64,000 nt of DNA from Sanghuangporus weigelae. Taxonomy: Eukaryota; Basidiomycota; Agaricomycetes; Hymenochaetales; Hymenochaetaceae. This document shows, one piece after another, positions 1-10,201 of the stretch (positions are counted from its first letter, which is position 1; every line of letters begins with the position of its first letter). Location of the stretch: positions 1,488,001 through 1,552,000 of the forward strand of contig CP137320.1 in NCBI GenBank assembly GCA_033182465.1, written 5' to 3'. The position numbers and the translations under genes were made by a program. The notes beneath the pieces are model-generated. The model saw only the letters and a list, made by a program, of their open reading frames with translations, did no database searches and was not told the origin of the DNA.

Positions 1-2714
1 TAATTCCCGTTTATGTCGATGTTTCATCTGTATTCCTCACAATTGTTTGCTTTCCTACTTCAGGTAATTTATACGGGCGGGACTATCGGCATGTTAGTTG
101 GCCCACACGTATGTTCAAACAATCAATTTCGCGAAAAATATTTGTCTTCAAGATAGAAGCTTAGGGTTATAGGAATGAACCTCATTTTCTTACAGAAACC
201 CTCCGGTATATTTCTATACTGTTTATATAAGAAAAGCATCTTACTGAAGTGCCGGTCCAGCTGCCAATCCCGCTTCCATGATCCACTAGAAGACTCCTTA
301 TTCTCTCACTCTGGAACCATTGATGGTTTCAGAAAGTGGTCCACTAGTGGTAGATCAAGTCCTGTGTCAGAGGCACGCTTTCCGGCATTGAAAGAAACGC
401 CTACACTAACCGTCAAATCAACAAGACCGATACCTCCTTCTCTACTGACTGATCCGGCAAAATCGCACCTATCTCAGGCATCGTCGTGCAGAAAGATTGA
501 TGAGGATGTATACGAATGCACGCTACCGAGTCTAATCACACCACGGACGTCCGTTCACTCCGGAAACAGCAAGAGAATCCGATACGCTATCCTAGAGGTA
601 AATATCATCGGACCATAGATTCCTTGTGCTCAGTAACGCTGTAGTGGGATCCACTCTTGGATAGCAGTAATGTCGGCACGGAAGGTATCTGCAAAGAAGG
701 AACAATGAAGACTCATTTGAGGCTAATATATATTTCCCATTCAGATTGGATGCGCATCGCAACTGAGATTGAGCTCAATTATGCTGCATTTGATGCCTTC
801 GTTATTTTACATGGCACCGATACTATGGCGTATACCTCAAGTGCCCTTAGCTTCATGCTTGAGGATCTTGGGAAAACGGTGGTGAGTTACGTTCGGTCAC
901 TTTCTCGGACACAGATGTCATGAGCTAGTGTCCAGATTTTGACCGGAGCACAAATCCCGTTATCTCAGCTGCGGAATGATGCAGTGGACAATTTGCTCGG
1001 TGCGCTGTCTATCGCCGGCCAATACATCATACCAGGTTCTCCACAATCACAATTGCGGACACAGCACGCGCTCATAAATGATGAATAGAGTGCTGTCTAT
1101 TCTTCAACCAATGTCTATATCGCGGCAATCGTGTCTCAAAAGTATCGTCTTATGATTTTGATGCATTCGATAGCCCCAACTTTCCTCCTCTGGTGAATGG
1201 TAAGCTCCGCCATGTTCGAGGGGATCTACAGCCGAGGGCTTACTCTTCTTTTTCACTGTCAAGTCGGGATTGACATAGTGGTTAACTGGAATAATGTCAT
1301 CAGGCAAACAAGCCTCCGGCGATTCAGGGCGCACAAGGGTATGCTTCCCGGCTATAGTTCGAATCTCGGGGACTCACCTCACACGTAGATATGAGTTCGC
1401 GTGTTGGTATGGATGCACGTCAATTACCAATCGAATCTTCAAATTAATACCTTTCATCGATACAATAATCAAGCGACGCTTCGTCTATTCCCTGGCATCT
1501 CAGCTGATACTGTTCGAGCATTCCTCACACCACCAATCCAAGGTGTTGTCCTCGAGACATTCGGCGCAGGTAATGCACCGCAGAGGCGTGATCTGATGGA
1601 GGCTCTGCGAGAGGCATCGGACCGCTGTGTCGTAGTTGCCATCACTCAATGCTCTAAGGGAACCGTTTCTGACGCGTATGAGACGGGTAGAGCTCTTCTG
1701 GATATTGGAATAGTGCCGGGAGGCGACATGACACCGGAGGTCCGTAGTTCTCGGATGATCGAATCGTAAAGCCCCGTCGTACTAACTCGACCATTTGATT
1801 TGCGGATGCAGTGCGCACTAACGAAACTCGGGTATCTTCTCTCAAAGCCGCAACTATCAATCCAGAAAGTCCGCGAACTGGTCCGTCTGCCCTTGCGTGG
1901 CGAGTTGACCGCGCCAAGCGGCCAGTCAACGAAACCGTCAATGGCGCAACACCTGGACAGTTTACAAGATTGCCTTACCCAGATGATGCGGCTTTCAAAC
2001 ACGTCATCGCCTCACGTCCCACAGATCATCATCAGTCAAGATCAAGAGACTGGGCAAAATCCGGCAGCGCCATGGTCGTGGACAGTCGCGGAAGCAAGTG
2101 CAACGCAGTCAACGTTGCTGAACATTCTCATCCGTCTAGCAGTAGCTAAGGATGACGTTGACGGACTTGAATTCTGTTTGCGCTACCAGGACGACGATGA
2201 TGTATTACGAAGTCCAAGTGTAGAAAAGAGTATTAGCACCCCTGCAGCCGGCATTGTCAACAGCATTGATCCTAGCTCCGGTTGGACTCCATTACACGTT
2301 GCCGCATTCAATGGTAGCGAACGTAGCGTTGCCACGCTCTTGCAGGCAGGTGCTCTAGTCCACCTCCGCGATTCTTTAGGACATACCGCTCTCTATTACG
2401 TGAGTTTGGACATGCTTGACGACAAGAACGTATCTGATGATGTCATCTCAAAACCAGGCTGCGCGACGAGGGTACCCTAGCATCGTTGAACTTCTGCGCC
2501 AGGCAGGAGCAAATTTGGGCGGCACCGATATCGAGGGAGGTTTTGTAACCTTGGAAGTCACGAGAGCGGCTCACAAGGGTGACGAGGTCGCATTGGAAAC
2601 ATGGAGAAGAGCCGGATACGATCCGGCGACCCATGTAAGTAAAACTCGATGACTATTCCCATTATTCCAAGTGCCATCGTAAATAAATCGTAGTACATCA
2701 TGGCGTGTCGTTGA
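1..2714 (+). CDS. Cytosolic L-asparaginase with C-terminal ankyrin repeats (5' partial)
   Basis: Hydrolyses L-asparagine to aspartate and ammonia. The window opens in an intron; the first visible exon starts near 64 and encodes [14 protein letters not shown], the N-terminal catalytic threonine loop. The second catalytic motif, HGTDTM, is at about 813-830, followed by [19 protein letters not shown] and, after further introns, the conserved stretch [13 protein letters not shown] at about 1540. About nine short introns join in phase (for example 1202-1261, 1740-1812, 2401-2459). After about residue 370 come ankyrin units such as [14 protein letters not shown] and [16 protein letters not shown]. 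The last intron gives the ending THYIMACR and a stop at 2712-2714. An asparaginase domain followed by ankyrin repeats is also found in animal ASPG. No signal peptide can be judged because the start is missing. The exon layout between about 110 and 265 is uncertain. Function is well supported; exact exons are moderate. Confidence 0.88.
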
Positions 2715-2773
2715 ATGCAAAGATAGAAGAGCCGTAACTTGTGTCGAAGATAGATTAATCGCACACGGCAACG

Positions 2774-4521
2774 TTACTCCTCAACCTCCACGTGCTCTTG
2801 AGCTTCGTTCATAGCGGTGTACAATTTGACCAGGAAAACATCCAACTGTTTGCGTTGGAACGTGAATTCACCCGCTAAGAAGTCAAGTTGTTCCAACCAT
2901 TCCGGAGACTGATTACTCATTTCCTTTGGGGTATATGCTACCTTCTCCACCTCCTCTCCAGTCTCGCCTGCTTCATTATATGTACGTAAAGTGAATGCGA
3001 TATCTAGCAAATATGATGAAAGTGATCAGAATTACTGAGCTTTGGTAGTAGATAGGAAATGAGAAGGCACCCACTCCAGCGGCTATCACTTGGAGCATAC
3101 AAACAGCTGTATACCCATTGCTCTTCGTTGGTATCCACCGCTATTTCGCAATGACAATCGATGATCAAAATATTCGTCAAGTCTTCATACATCTTGTGTG
3201 CCTGCGTCGCTTTCAATCCTTCCAATCTGATACCCGACTTAGGTCCTGAGGGCGTGCGTGACTTTGACAACGCTTCCCGCCCGTTTGTCCGTGAAGATGC
3301 CAAAGATTTGCTGCGTTCAATTTCCGCCGTCAACTCTTTCTGTATTTGAAGAACTTTAAGAAATGGAGATAATGAGCATCAGCCTGAAGAGAGAGAAAGT
3401 GTAGTTGAACCCACTCTCTTCCGCTTGATTATTGATCGTAGCGTCCTTCTCGGCGATAACTTTGTCCTTGTCTCTCAGGGCCTGCTTCAGCTTCTCTACC
3501 TGTCTTTCGACGCCTCTCCGTTCCTCGTCGGCAGCTTCTCTAGTTAAAAAGTGTAATGTAGAAATCTTTCCTTCCCTGGTCAACGAGTCCACTCGAGCTA
3601 GTTGCGATGTAAGCTCCTGGATCATCTCTTCTTGAGCTAAGGACGTGGATGATCTTAGTATTCGCAAGTATAAAATAAAGCCAATGCACGTACCTTGAAT
3701 CCGGCTCTCGTAGACGGCAGCCTGTTGCTCAGCATTTGCCTCTGCTTCAGTATGTCGCGTCTGAAAGAGCTCCTCAAGTTGCCTTGCCAGATTATCACGT
3801 TGACTAAACGCCTGACAGAAAAGGGGGCAATTAAGCGGAATATCAACAAGCGCGTATATTGATTGCGGGCGTACATCCTGACATTGTTTCTGCGATCGCT
3901 CTAGCTCCCTCTTATGCCTCTCTTCCCGCTTCTTCCAGGAAGCACTACTGGTGTCATTCTGATATCGCTTTAGACTCCAAGTTTGTATAGGCTGTGGCAC
4001 CTCTTGTGGCTCATCGTCTACGTCTGCTCTAATCTCGTCAAGATTATCAATATCCATGACTTCCGGAGATGGATCACGCGCTTCAATGGTCTTTGCTTTC
4101 GCTTTCCCCTTCCCACGTGGAACGTTCTTCGCCTTTGAGGCTCTAGAAGGCTCGGGGTCGCGTGATGCTGCGCGTTTCGGTCGTCCTTTCCGTGGCACCG
4201 ATGCGGCAGATTCACCAACGAGTACTACAGCGTCGTCGTCACTCGCACGCGCTTCTTCTACATCTTCGTCATCCGCAGGTGGTGAGGGGTTTCGCTTCCG
4301 TACATTGGCACGCGATTTACTGGGCGGCTTGGAAGAGGGGCCAGCTACCGCCGGGCGTCCATTTGCCTTTGTATTTCTCGAGTTCACGTCTTCATATTTG
4401 CTAACACGGAATGGAGTACTTGTAGTATCATAAGTGCCTAATTAGTTTCATTTGAAGAATGAGTTATTACATTTTGATTGACAAAGAGAAAGCAAATACC
4501 GAGTTCATCATCGGAGTCCAT
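2774..4521 (-). CDS. Monopolin/kinetochore subunit Csm1/Pcs1-like
   Basis: Likely homologue of Csm1 (budding yeast) or Pcs1 (fission yeast), which crosslinks kinetochore and rDNA attachments. The start is MDSDDEL at 4521, followed by a short intron and a long basic/acidic low-complexity N-terminus rich in K, R, P and D/E. From about residue 150 there is extended coiled coil (segments such as LARQLEELFQTRHTEAEANA and VEKLKQALRDKDKVIAEKD). The C-terminus has the globular fold expected of Csm1: KMYEDLTNILIIDC, then LRTYNE, then PEWLEQLDFLAGEFTFQRKQ and VFLVKLYTAMNEA, ending in EVEE. That order (long coiled coil, then a small RWD-like domain) is the family's layout. Several 50-80 bp introns interrupt the coding region. 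The family call rests on the C-terminal pattern and was not searched; another coiled-coil kinetochore protein is the main alternative. Confidence 0.72.
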
Positions 4522-4623
4522 GGTGGCTGAGGCGAGGATTACCATAAACGCGTCCTTCACATTCACCACAACAACAATCACGCGTCACACGTGAGGACCA
4601 CATTTTTTCACACGCTTACTTAA
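4522..4623. other. Short upstream region of the Csm1-like gene
   Basis: Immediate upstream sequence of the minus-strand Csm1-like gene, ending at the left target-site duplication of the MITE. It holds ACGCGTCACACGTGA-type G/C-rich words near 4580. No gene is visible. Confidence 0.4.
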
Positions 4624-5103
4624 GAGCCTGTTCGGCTGCAGCGTGATGTGAGATCGTGATTTCCCTCCATCGCAACATGCAAGTGTGCAAGTTGAGGCAA
4701 GTTGAGTACCTCAACCGTGGGAATGGTTTTGCACCCCCCCATCTCGCGGCTGGTCCCAAACCCTCACTTTTGCTGAGAGCCCATAGCACCACATTGCAGG
4801 CATGTAAAAATTCAATTTCAACTGGGGAGCAGTGCGCCCGTATGGATTGATTATTTTTGTGATTTTTAATTAATTTTTTTGTGGTTGAGTTGTCGTGTAT
4901 GGATGAGATAGTGGCAGATGATGTGAGATACCGCTATCTGAAAAACAGGTCGGAGCTGTGGCAGGGAAGTGATGTGAGAACGTGATTTCTGAAAGTGCAC
5001 CGAACGCTCACCTCAACCTCAGATCACACCTCTACATCATCTCAAATCACGCGGCATTTTTTGGCAGGGAATATCTCAGATCACGCTGCAGCCGAACAGG
5101 CCC
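4624..5103. mobile_element. PIF/Harbinger-type MITE with TAA target duplication
   Basis: A 480-bp non-coding element. The left end reads GAGCCTGTTCGGCTGCAGCG and the right end, read on the other strand, GGGCCTGTTCGGCTGCAGCG, so the terminal inverted repeats differ at one of the first 20 positions. TAA lies directly outside both ends (4621-4623 and 5104-5106), the three-base duplication of PIF/Harbinger elements. The termini also resemble the GGGCCTGTTYGG ends of Tourist-like MITEs. Subterminal words such as GATGTGAGA and ATCTCAGATCACG recur inside. No transposase is encoded, so it needs one in trans. It lies between the Csm1-like and cupredoxin genes, about 100 bp upstream of the former's start. 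Confidence 0.87.
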
Positions 5104-5285
5104 TAAACAAAACGAAATACTGAAGACAACGACCAAGCATTGCATGTTCTGCTCCCCATCAATGGAAGCTCTTCTAAAGTTACATCCTTTCAAAGCCCAA
5201 GAAAAAGTTCATAACGACAGTCTACAATTGTGAGAAGTCCAGAGCAAGTCCACGACTGCCTCTTCACTGCTTATGCTCATCACGT

Positions 5286-6039
5286 TCATAGCACAAAGCT
5301 GGCCAATACACCAACAACAGCAAGCACGCTCGCCGCATTGTTGAAGCTCAGCCTTGGAAGTGCCCCACTTGTCGCAGTCGTAGCAGTTGCATCAGCACCA
5401 GAGCCAGACGCGCTAGCAGTGGCTCCACCCGTTGCGGAACCAGTAGCCGAAGTGTTCGAAGCCGTAGACATCGCAGCAGCTTGGAATGCTTCGAAGGTTC
5501 TCTCAGCCGTCGGGTTCACGGCGAAGACCATACCCCTTTCGCAGTGCCTATAAAAAGAGACACAACTAAATATTTCATTTGCACAGGTCAAATCTTGGGC
5601 ACTTACCCAGTCTGAGCGCAGAAGAACCACAGAGGCGCCGAAGCATTATTAACCGTAAAGCTCCATTGAGGGACTTCAGTTGCATTTGCCGTCACAGGGA
5701 AGAAACCAGAGTCAACTCCGCTTGCAGTGCACGGGTTTGCGAAAGTCGATTGCGTAACAGTCTAAAGAAAAAAATATACGTTAGGCTGTTATAACAGTTT
5801 GATTAATAGCTGTGCATACATGATTCTTTGCCAAACTACATGCATGCAATCAGATCGCGTTACCAGATTCAATGTGTGAAGACTCACAATTGGAAAGCAA
5901 TAGTATCACCTTGGGAGGCATTGACCGAAGATGGTTCATAGGTCAATCCACCATTAGCACCAACTTGAACGGTGATGGTGGTTTGAGCGGAGACAGCGGA
6001 GATAGCAGCGAGGGCAGAAGCGAGCGCAAAAAACATCAT
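5286..6039 (-). CDS. Secreted GPI-anchored cupredoxin-domain protein
   Basis: Extracellular serine-rich protein with a plastocyanin-like fold. It starts with a signal peptide (MMFFALASALAAISAVSAQ), then TITVQVGANGGLTYEPSS and GDTIAFQ. After splicing, FLAKNHTVTQSTFANPC and WFFCAQTGHCERGMVF follow. These supply His (KNH), Cys (FFC), His (GHC) and Met (GMV), so a type 1 copper site appears complete. A Ser/Thr/Ala/Gly-rich linker leads to a hydrophobic tail (SVLAVVGVLASFVL) typical of a GPI signal. Three introns split it, one flanking the tiny exon for LAKNH. It is divergent from the first G-gamma gene, with about 1 kb between the starts. Such proteins are common on basidiomycete cell walls; the actual substrate or role is unknown. 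Confidence 0.86.
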
Positions 6040-7023
6040 TTTTGTGGGAATATCACGAACGAGCGCTGGACTAAGATAGACAAAACGATAGACTGTGCTG
6101 TGAATTTGTTGCGAGGCTGACCAACGAGAACAAGCAATGAGTGTGATGATCGACAATCAATCAATGACTATTTGCACTAACCCTGCTCGAAATACAGAAA
6201 GGAGGAACCTGCTCTTGGGCAAGGCAAAGAAAGGCAAACGAAAGAAGACAGATGGGAGAGAACGAAGAGGGCGTTAGGAGAGACGCCTGGGATGCTTGAG
6301 GCCTTTTGTACGGACCTGTCAAGGCAACCGGACAACGCCGAATTCGACGGATGCGGTTGTGGCTGGGCTGCGATTGGCCCTCTCGCCGATCATCTGACGC
6401 GGTAAGCTACTTTCCGTTGACTTGGCTTCACATCGGCCCCCGCCAAGGTTGGTGAGTATGACGCCAAAATTCAATCTTGCTTTTGCTGCTTTCTTTGCTT
6501 CTCTGTTGGTATTTTGCTACCAAAGCGATAGCGTTGAACGAATAACAATACAATGATACTTATCGTGGCTTACGTACTGTGGCAGAAATACGGAGTAAAG
6601 GGACTTTCTAGGCCGGCTGATCCTTTTTTGAATTGAGCGAATCAGTTACTTACATAACTGCATCATGACTAAAACAAAGAACTTCCATAACGAGAACTAG
6701 TTTGTACCGAAAAGGAAGGAACACGTGCCAGGAGGAATAACCGATATTTTCGCCCTTTCCTTCTTTCCCTTCTGGTCAATCTTCTCCAGTCTATCGTTCC
6801 TTTCCCTTGTTCCATCACTAGCTCCTCCTCCTCCTCCTCTTCATCATTTTTTCAAAGGGTGAGTTTATCGGCATATTTTTGAATGTTATAAGTTTTCCTG
6901 AGTCTGATTTATCTCTTTTTTTGATCTCATTTGTCGCAGGCGGTATCCCCGTCTAGACCTATCCATCTGCAGTTATACCATCTCCACCTCCGTATACCCT
7001 ACTCCTTCTTTCACTTGCGCACA
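6040..7023. promoter_or_regulatory. Divergent intergenic region, cupredoxin / G-gamma
   Basis: About 980 bp between two divergent starts. From 6720 to 6850 the plus strand is a strong CT-rich tract (runs such as CCTTTCCTTCTTTCCC and CTCCTCCTCCTCC), a usual fungal transcription-start context. A probable 5'-UTR intron (GTGAGTTT near 6859 to TCGCAG near 6939) precedes the G-gamma start. No coding sequence is seen. Confidence 0.5.
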
Positions 7024-7419
7024 ATGAGCTCGCGCCCGCACAAACAGTCGATGTCCGAGCTTAAGCTCAGGAGACTCCTAGAGCACAATCAGCGTTTGAA
7101 GGAGGATTTTGCGCGTCCACGCGTCCGGGTAAGCGAGGCTAGCGCCAGGTGCGTCTCCTTTCTACATATATCTTTCCTCGTCGTGTCTGGTCCAGCTCAC
7201 GCGTCGGATCTTATCCACAGCTTGATCCAGTACTGCAAAACAACAAAAGATCATCTCGTTCGTATCTAGCATCAAACTCTCGATGTGAGACCGGGTCGCT
7301 GATGGAGTGTTTTCCTTTTCCTTTTTCTCATTTAGGTACCATCCGTATGGGGGCCAGTGGGGCGAGGGGAGGACCCATATGCTCCTCCAGCGCAGGGATG
7401 CCAATGTGTGGTCATGTAA
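7024..7419 (+). CDS. Heterotrimeric G-protein gamma subunit (CaaX CVVM)
   Basis: Partner of G-beta in the Gβγ dimer at the plasma membrane, acting in pheromone or nutrient signalling. Three exons (7024-7148, 7221-7257, 7336-7419) give an 81-residue protein. It has the helix [20 protein letters not shown] (GGL-type coiled segment), then [18 protein letters not shown], and ends GCQCVVM. CVVM is a CaaX box. A terminal Met normally directs farnesylation, and the Cys two residues upstream is a candidate palmitoylation site. The length is normal for fungal gamma subunits. A close paralogue lies on the other strand at 9425-9790 with introns at equivalent positions. A probable 5'-UTR intron lies just upstream. 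Confidence 0.93.
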
Positions 7420-8191
7420 TTACTCCTTGCGCGATATAGATTGATCTACTTCCGTCGTTGTCGCCGCCATCGTCGGAGATTTTATCGACACTCTGGCAAT
7501 TCTATTTATCGCACTTTCTGTTTTCTTAAACTTTCTTGACGTCTTCTGGGTTTGCATCTTCCTAACCAAGGCTGTTTTACCATTCTCATTCGTCGCACGC
7601 TCCTTACAGTTGTCCAACTCAAGCCTGTTCGCTGCGTCATCTTCGCCCCTCCGTGACTAATCAAAATTGGACCCTTTTCTTGCTCGCGCACGCACTCGTT
7701 AATCATCTGCGTTCTTGTCGCCATGCTTTATTCTTGAACTATCCGTCGAATCATCAAATCTCTGCATCCTTACAAACCTGCATGGCGTACTTTCTGCGTA
7801 CGTTAACTTGGCAGGAGAAGGGTCCCCTTACACCATTTCTTCCGTATCTCCGCGTTACAGGCTTGCTTTTATACCGTTCCTTTCGCCGTAGATATTGTTT
7901 CTTGACTCTCTCTATTTGTCCTTTTGAGCGCTTCCCATCTTACGCTCTCACCATTTCTATCTTCAATCTTCGCATTCTTCTCGTCCTCCATCGGTATTGG
8001 TACATCATTCCTGTAGTCCTGCATCGGACCGTCTACCCGACATCCAGATGACGATATCGTCCGCTAGCAATAAACATAACATATACAAGCGAGCAGAAAC
8101 AAGTCCGTCATTCGTTTGAAACAACTTGCTTGATTAAGAGTAGCTTGAAATACTTTAAACATGCGAAATTCCTGAAATTTGCTGTTCTGCG
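7420..8191. other. Intergenic region between convergent G-gamma and thioredoxin genes
   Basis: About 770 bp of pyrimidine-rich sequence on the plus strand, holding the 3' ends of two convergent genes. One open stretch of 132 codons (7653-8051) has no recognisable domain and is biased toward TCT/CTT, as expected of CT-rich non-coding DNA. I see no RNA gene or repeat. Confidence 0.4.
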
Positions 8192-8909
8192 CTAAAGAGA
8201 AGCAATGAAGTCTTTTACGCCTCTCTCAGGCAACGCACCGACGAATTTTTGAATGGGTTCACCATCTTTGAAAGCAAAGACGGTAGGCAAGGCACTGACC
8301 TGTGAGGTCGATAAGAACGAAACACAGTCAACTCAGAATCAATAATATTGTTTCCAGCGTAAGTAAACGCCACGCACACCATACTGCATAGCCAAATCGC
8401 CTTGCTCCTCTGTATCGACCGTGACAAGGTCGAGAGAACGTCCACTCCCCGTCTTCACCTTCTCAGCATTCTCCAACGAGGTGAGACTCGTAAGGATAGG
8501 ACTCAGCATCTTGCACGGTTGACACCAACTGCACAGAACATGCAGGTTCATTTCAACATGTCAAAGACGAATCAATCATATGCACGGATGTATTCACTCG
8601 GCGTAGAAGTCAACGAGGACGACTTTTCCCTGCGAGTTCTCCTTCGAGATAGCCTTGGCGAACGTCTACGTATCGTTTCGCACAGACAGAAACAATCAAA
8701 TCAGATCAAATCAGAAAGAATTCCAAGACGACACGCCTATCGGAGAGTCTGTAGACTTCAGAGAATCACTACCGACTTACCGCTTGGTCAGCATCAAAGA
8801 ACTGTTCCTTCCGACAAGCCGTCGAGCGGAAGCCCCTCCTTAGCAGCTCATTGACAACGGTAAGGCTTGGCTTTGGCTTTGAACGAGAAACAAGAACTGC
8901 TTGACTCAT
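8192..8909 (-). CDS. Mitochondrial-type thioredoxin
   Basis: Dithiol-disulfide oxidoreductase. The N-terminus is basic and without acidic residues for about 20 positions (MSQAVLVSRSKPKPSL), followed by LLRRGFRSTACRK, which fits a mitochondrial presequence. The thioredoxin fold follows: TFAKAISKENSQGKVVLVDF, then after an intron WCQPCKMLSPIL (active-site CxxC with Gln in place of the usual Gly), VDTEEQGDLAMQYGVRG, and after another intron VSALPTVFAFKDGE with the conserved cis-proline context, ending GALPERGVKDFIASL. Stop at 8192-8194. It sits between the two G-gamma paralogues. The WCQPC variant should still be redox-active because both cysteines are present. Mitochondrial targeting is inferred from composition only. 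Confidence 0.87.
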
Positions 8910-9424
8910 GAGTTGATGTGTAAAACGGCGGACAGACATGTCAATGAGGAAGGTGACCCGGGACGGTTATGGTAGTAAAACAACAGTGCCGAAGGAAGGA
9001 ATGTCGTCGGGAATGAAATGAAGTTTGCTTCCGAATCTCAGATCCACGCTTCGACCAATAATCTTTAGATAACATAAGATCGAGGACAAATCACATTTCA
9101 GAGCAGGTACATGCACAGAGGACAGAGAATAAATAACGAACAGAAGAACGAAATCCGCTATTTACTAATAAAGGAATGGGAGAAGAGAGACAAAGGGCGG
9201 GAAAGGGGGAGAGAAGGTAGGCGTACAAACCATGATGATACAGGACGGAGAAAGAGAAAAGCAGCTGTCTACAATTTGTCGCATAATAAAGGCGAGCGCA
9301 GAGACACATTCCACACCAAACGAATGTCCAAGGCAGATCTTAAGCTAACGAATAGTTTCTTCTCCTTCAGCTTCGCCTTGGGATACACGATGACGGAAAA
9401 CGTCGAGAGCAAGACGAACGACAA
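8910..9424. other. Intergenic region upstream of thioredoxin
   Basis: About 515 bp between the thioredoxin start and the stop of the second G-gamma gene, both on the minus strand. The stretch 9120-9260 is purine-rich on the plus strand (GAGAAGAGAGACAAAGGG-like), i.e. a CT-rich tract on the minus strand, consistent with a promoter or 3'-UTR. No gene is visible. Confidence 0.4.
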
Positions 9425-9790
9425 CTACAGGACAACGCAGCCTGCACCGCATATTCCTCCCTGTCGTTGCGGGCCATATGGATCTTCGCCCTTGTTTACT
9501 GGACCCCACACGGACGGCACCTGTATTGCTTATCAGACCAAGAAAAGTAAAAGAATATGAAAGAACTCACGAGATGGTCTTTCGTCTGTCGGCAGTATCG
9601 AATTAGGCTATCATCAAAGGAGAACGACGTAAGAACCTTCTGTCTAGTAAATAGATCCACTCTCGTACCTAGCGCTGGCTTCACTGACCCGAATGCGCGG
9701 ACGAGCAAGGTCTTCTCGGAGACGCGCGTTGTGCTCCATTAGACGCCGGAGCTTCAGCTCTGACATCGACTGTTTGTGCGGGCGGTTCAT
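9425..9790 (-). CDS. Second G-protein gamma subunit paralogue (CaaX CVVL)
   Basis: Gβγ dimer component, close paralogue of the gene at 7024-7419. Three exons encode [20 protein letters not shown], then [31 protein letters not shown] and [17 protein letters not shown], ending GAGCVVL. The two introns fall at the same codons as in the first copy (after SEAS and after KDHL), so the pair arose by gene duplication. The CaaX terminal residue is Leu instead of Met; in characterised prenyltransferases Leu favours geranylgeranylation. A Cys four residues before the CaaX cysteine may be palmitoylated. No frameshift or stop is seen, so both copies look functional. Confidence 0.9.
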
Positions 9791-10201
9791 TTTTGCAGTC
9801 ACAGAGTCTCTCTAGTACAGAAGGGAGCTAGCAGATGGATGCGAGCAGTCAAAAAGATGAGTCGATTGTTTGTTCTCTCCTAGAGAAATAAGTACCCATA
9901 CCGGGCATCAGACGGGACTGTTCTATGCGGTGCACAACGTGCAAGACATACCTCAACGGGTGCCCGAGAGAATACAAGGCCTTCTCGGATGAAAGTGTCA
10001 GCTACGGCGACGGCGGCGGCGTGAAAGAGGTTGTCGTGATTGAAGATGAGAGCCTGCGAGTGGGTGTCGACTGCCTTGACAAAGTGTGTGATTGATACGA
10101 TACGGATGGATAGATCACGTGGTGCTGCCAGTAACTTATCCCTCTCCCCTCGACGCGTCTCTCATCACGACCACGACGCGTCGGTCGTCACTTGAATCGC
10201 C
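9791..10201. promoter_or_regulatory. Divergent intergenic region, second G-gamma / coiled-coil gene
   Basis: About 410 bp between divergent starts. It contains a GGCGACGGCGGCGGCG tract near 10010 and CT-rich sequence near 10140. Part must be the 5'-UTR of the G-gamma gene. No coding sequence is recognised. Confidence 0.4.

Noticed and set aside
1340-1400. GTTCGAATCTCGGGG, resembling a tRNA T-arm
   Set aside because: It lies in an asparaginase intron, the stem does not pair and no D- or anticodon arm precedes it.
7653-8051. 132-codon plus-strand open frame
   Set aside because: Composition follows the CT-rich tract and no domain is visible; it lies between the ends of two convergent genes.
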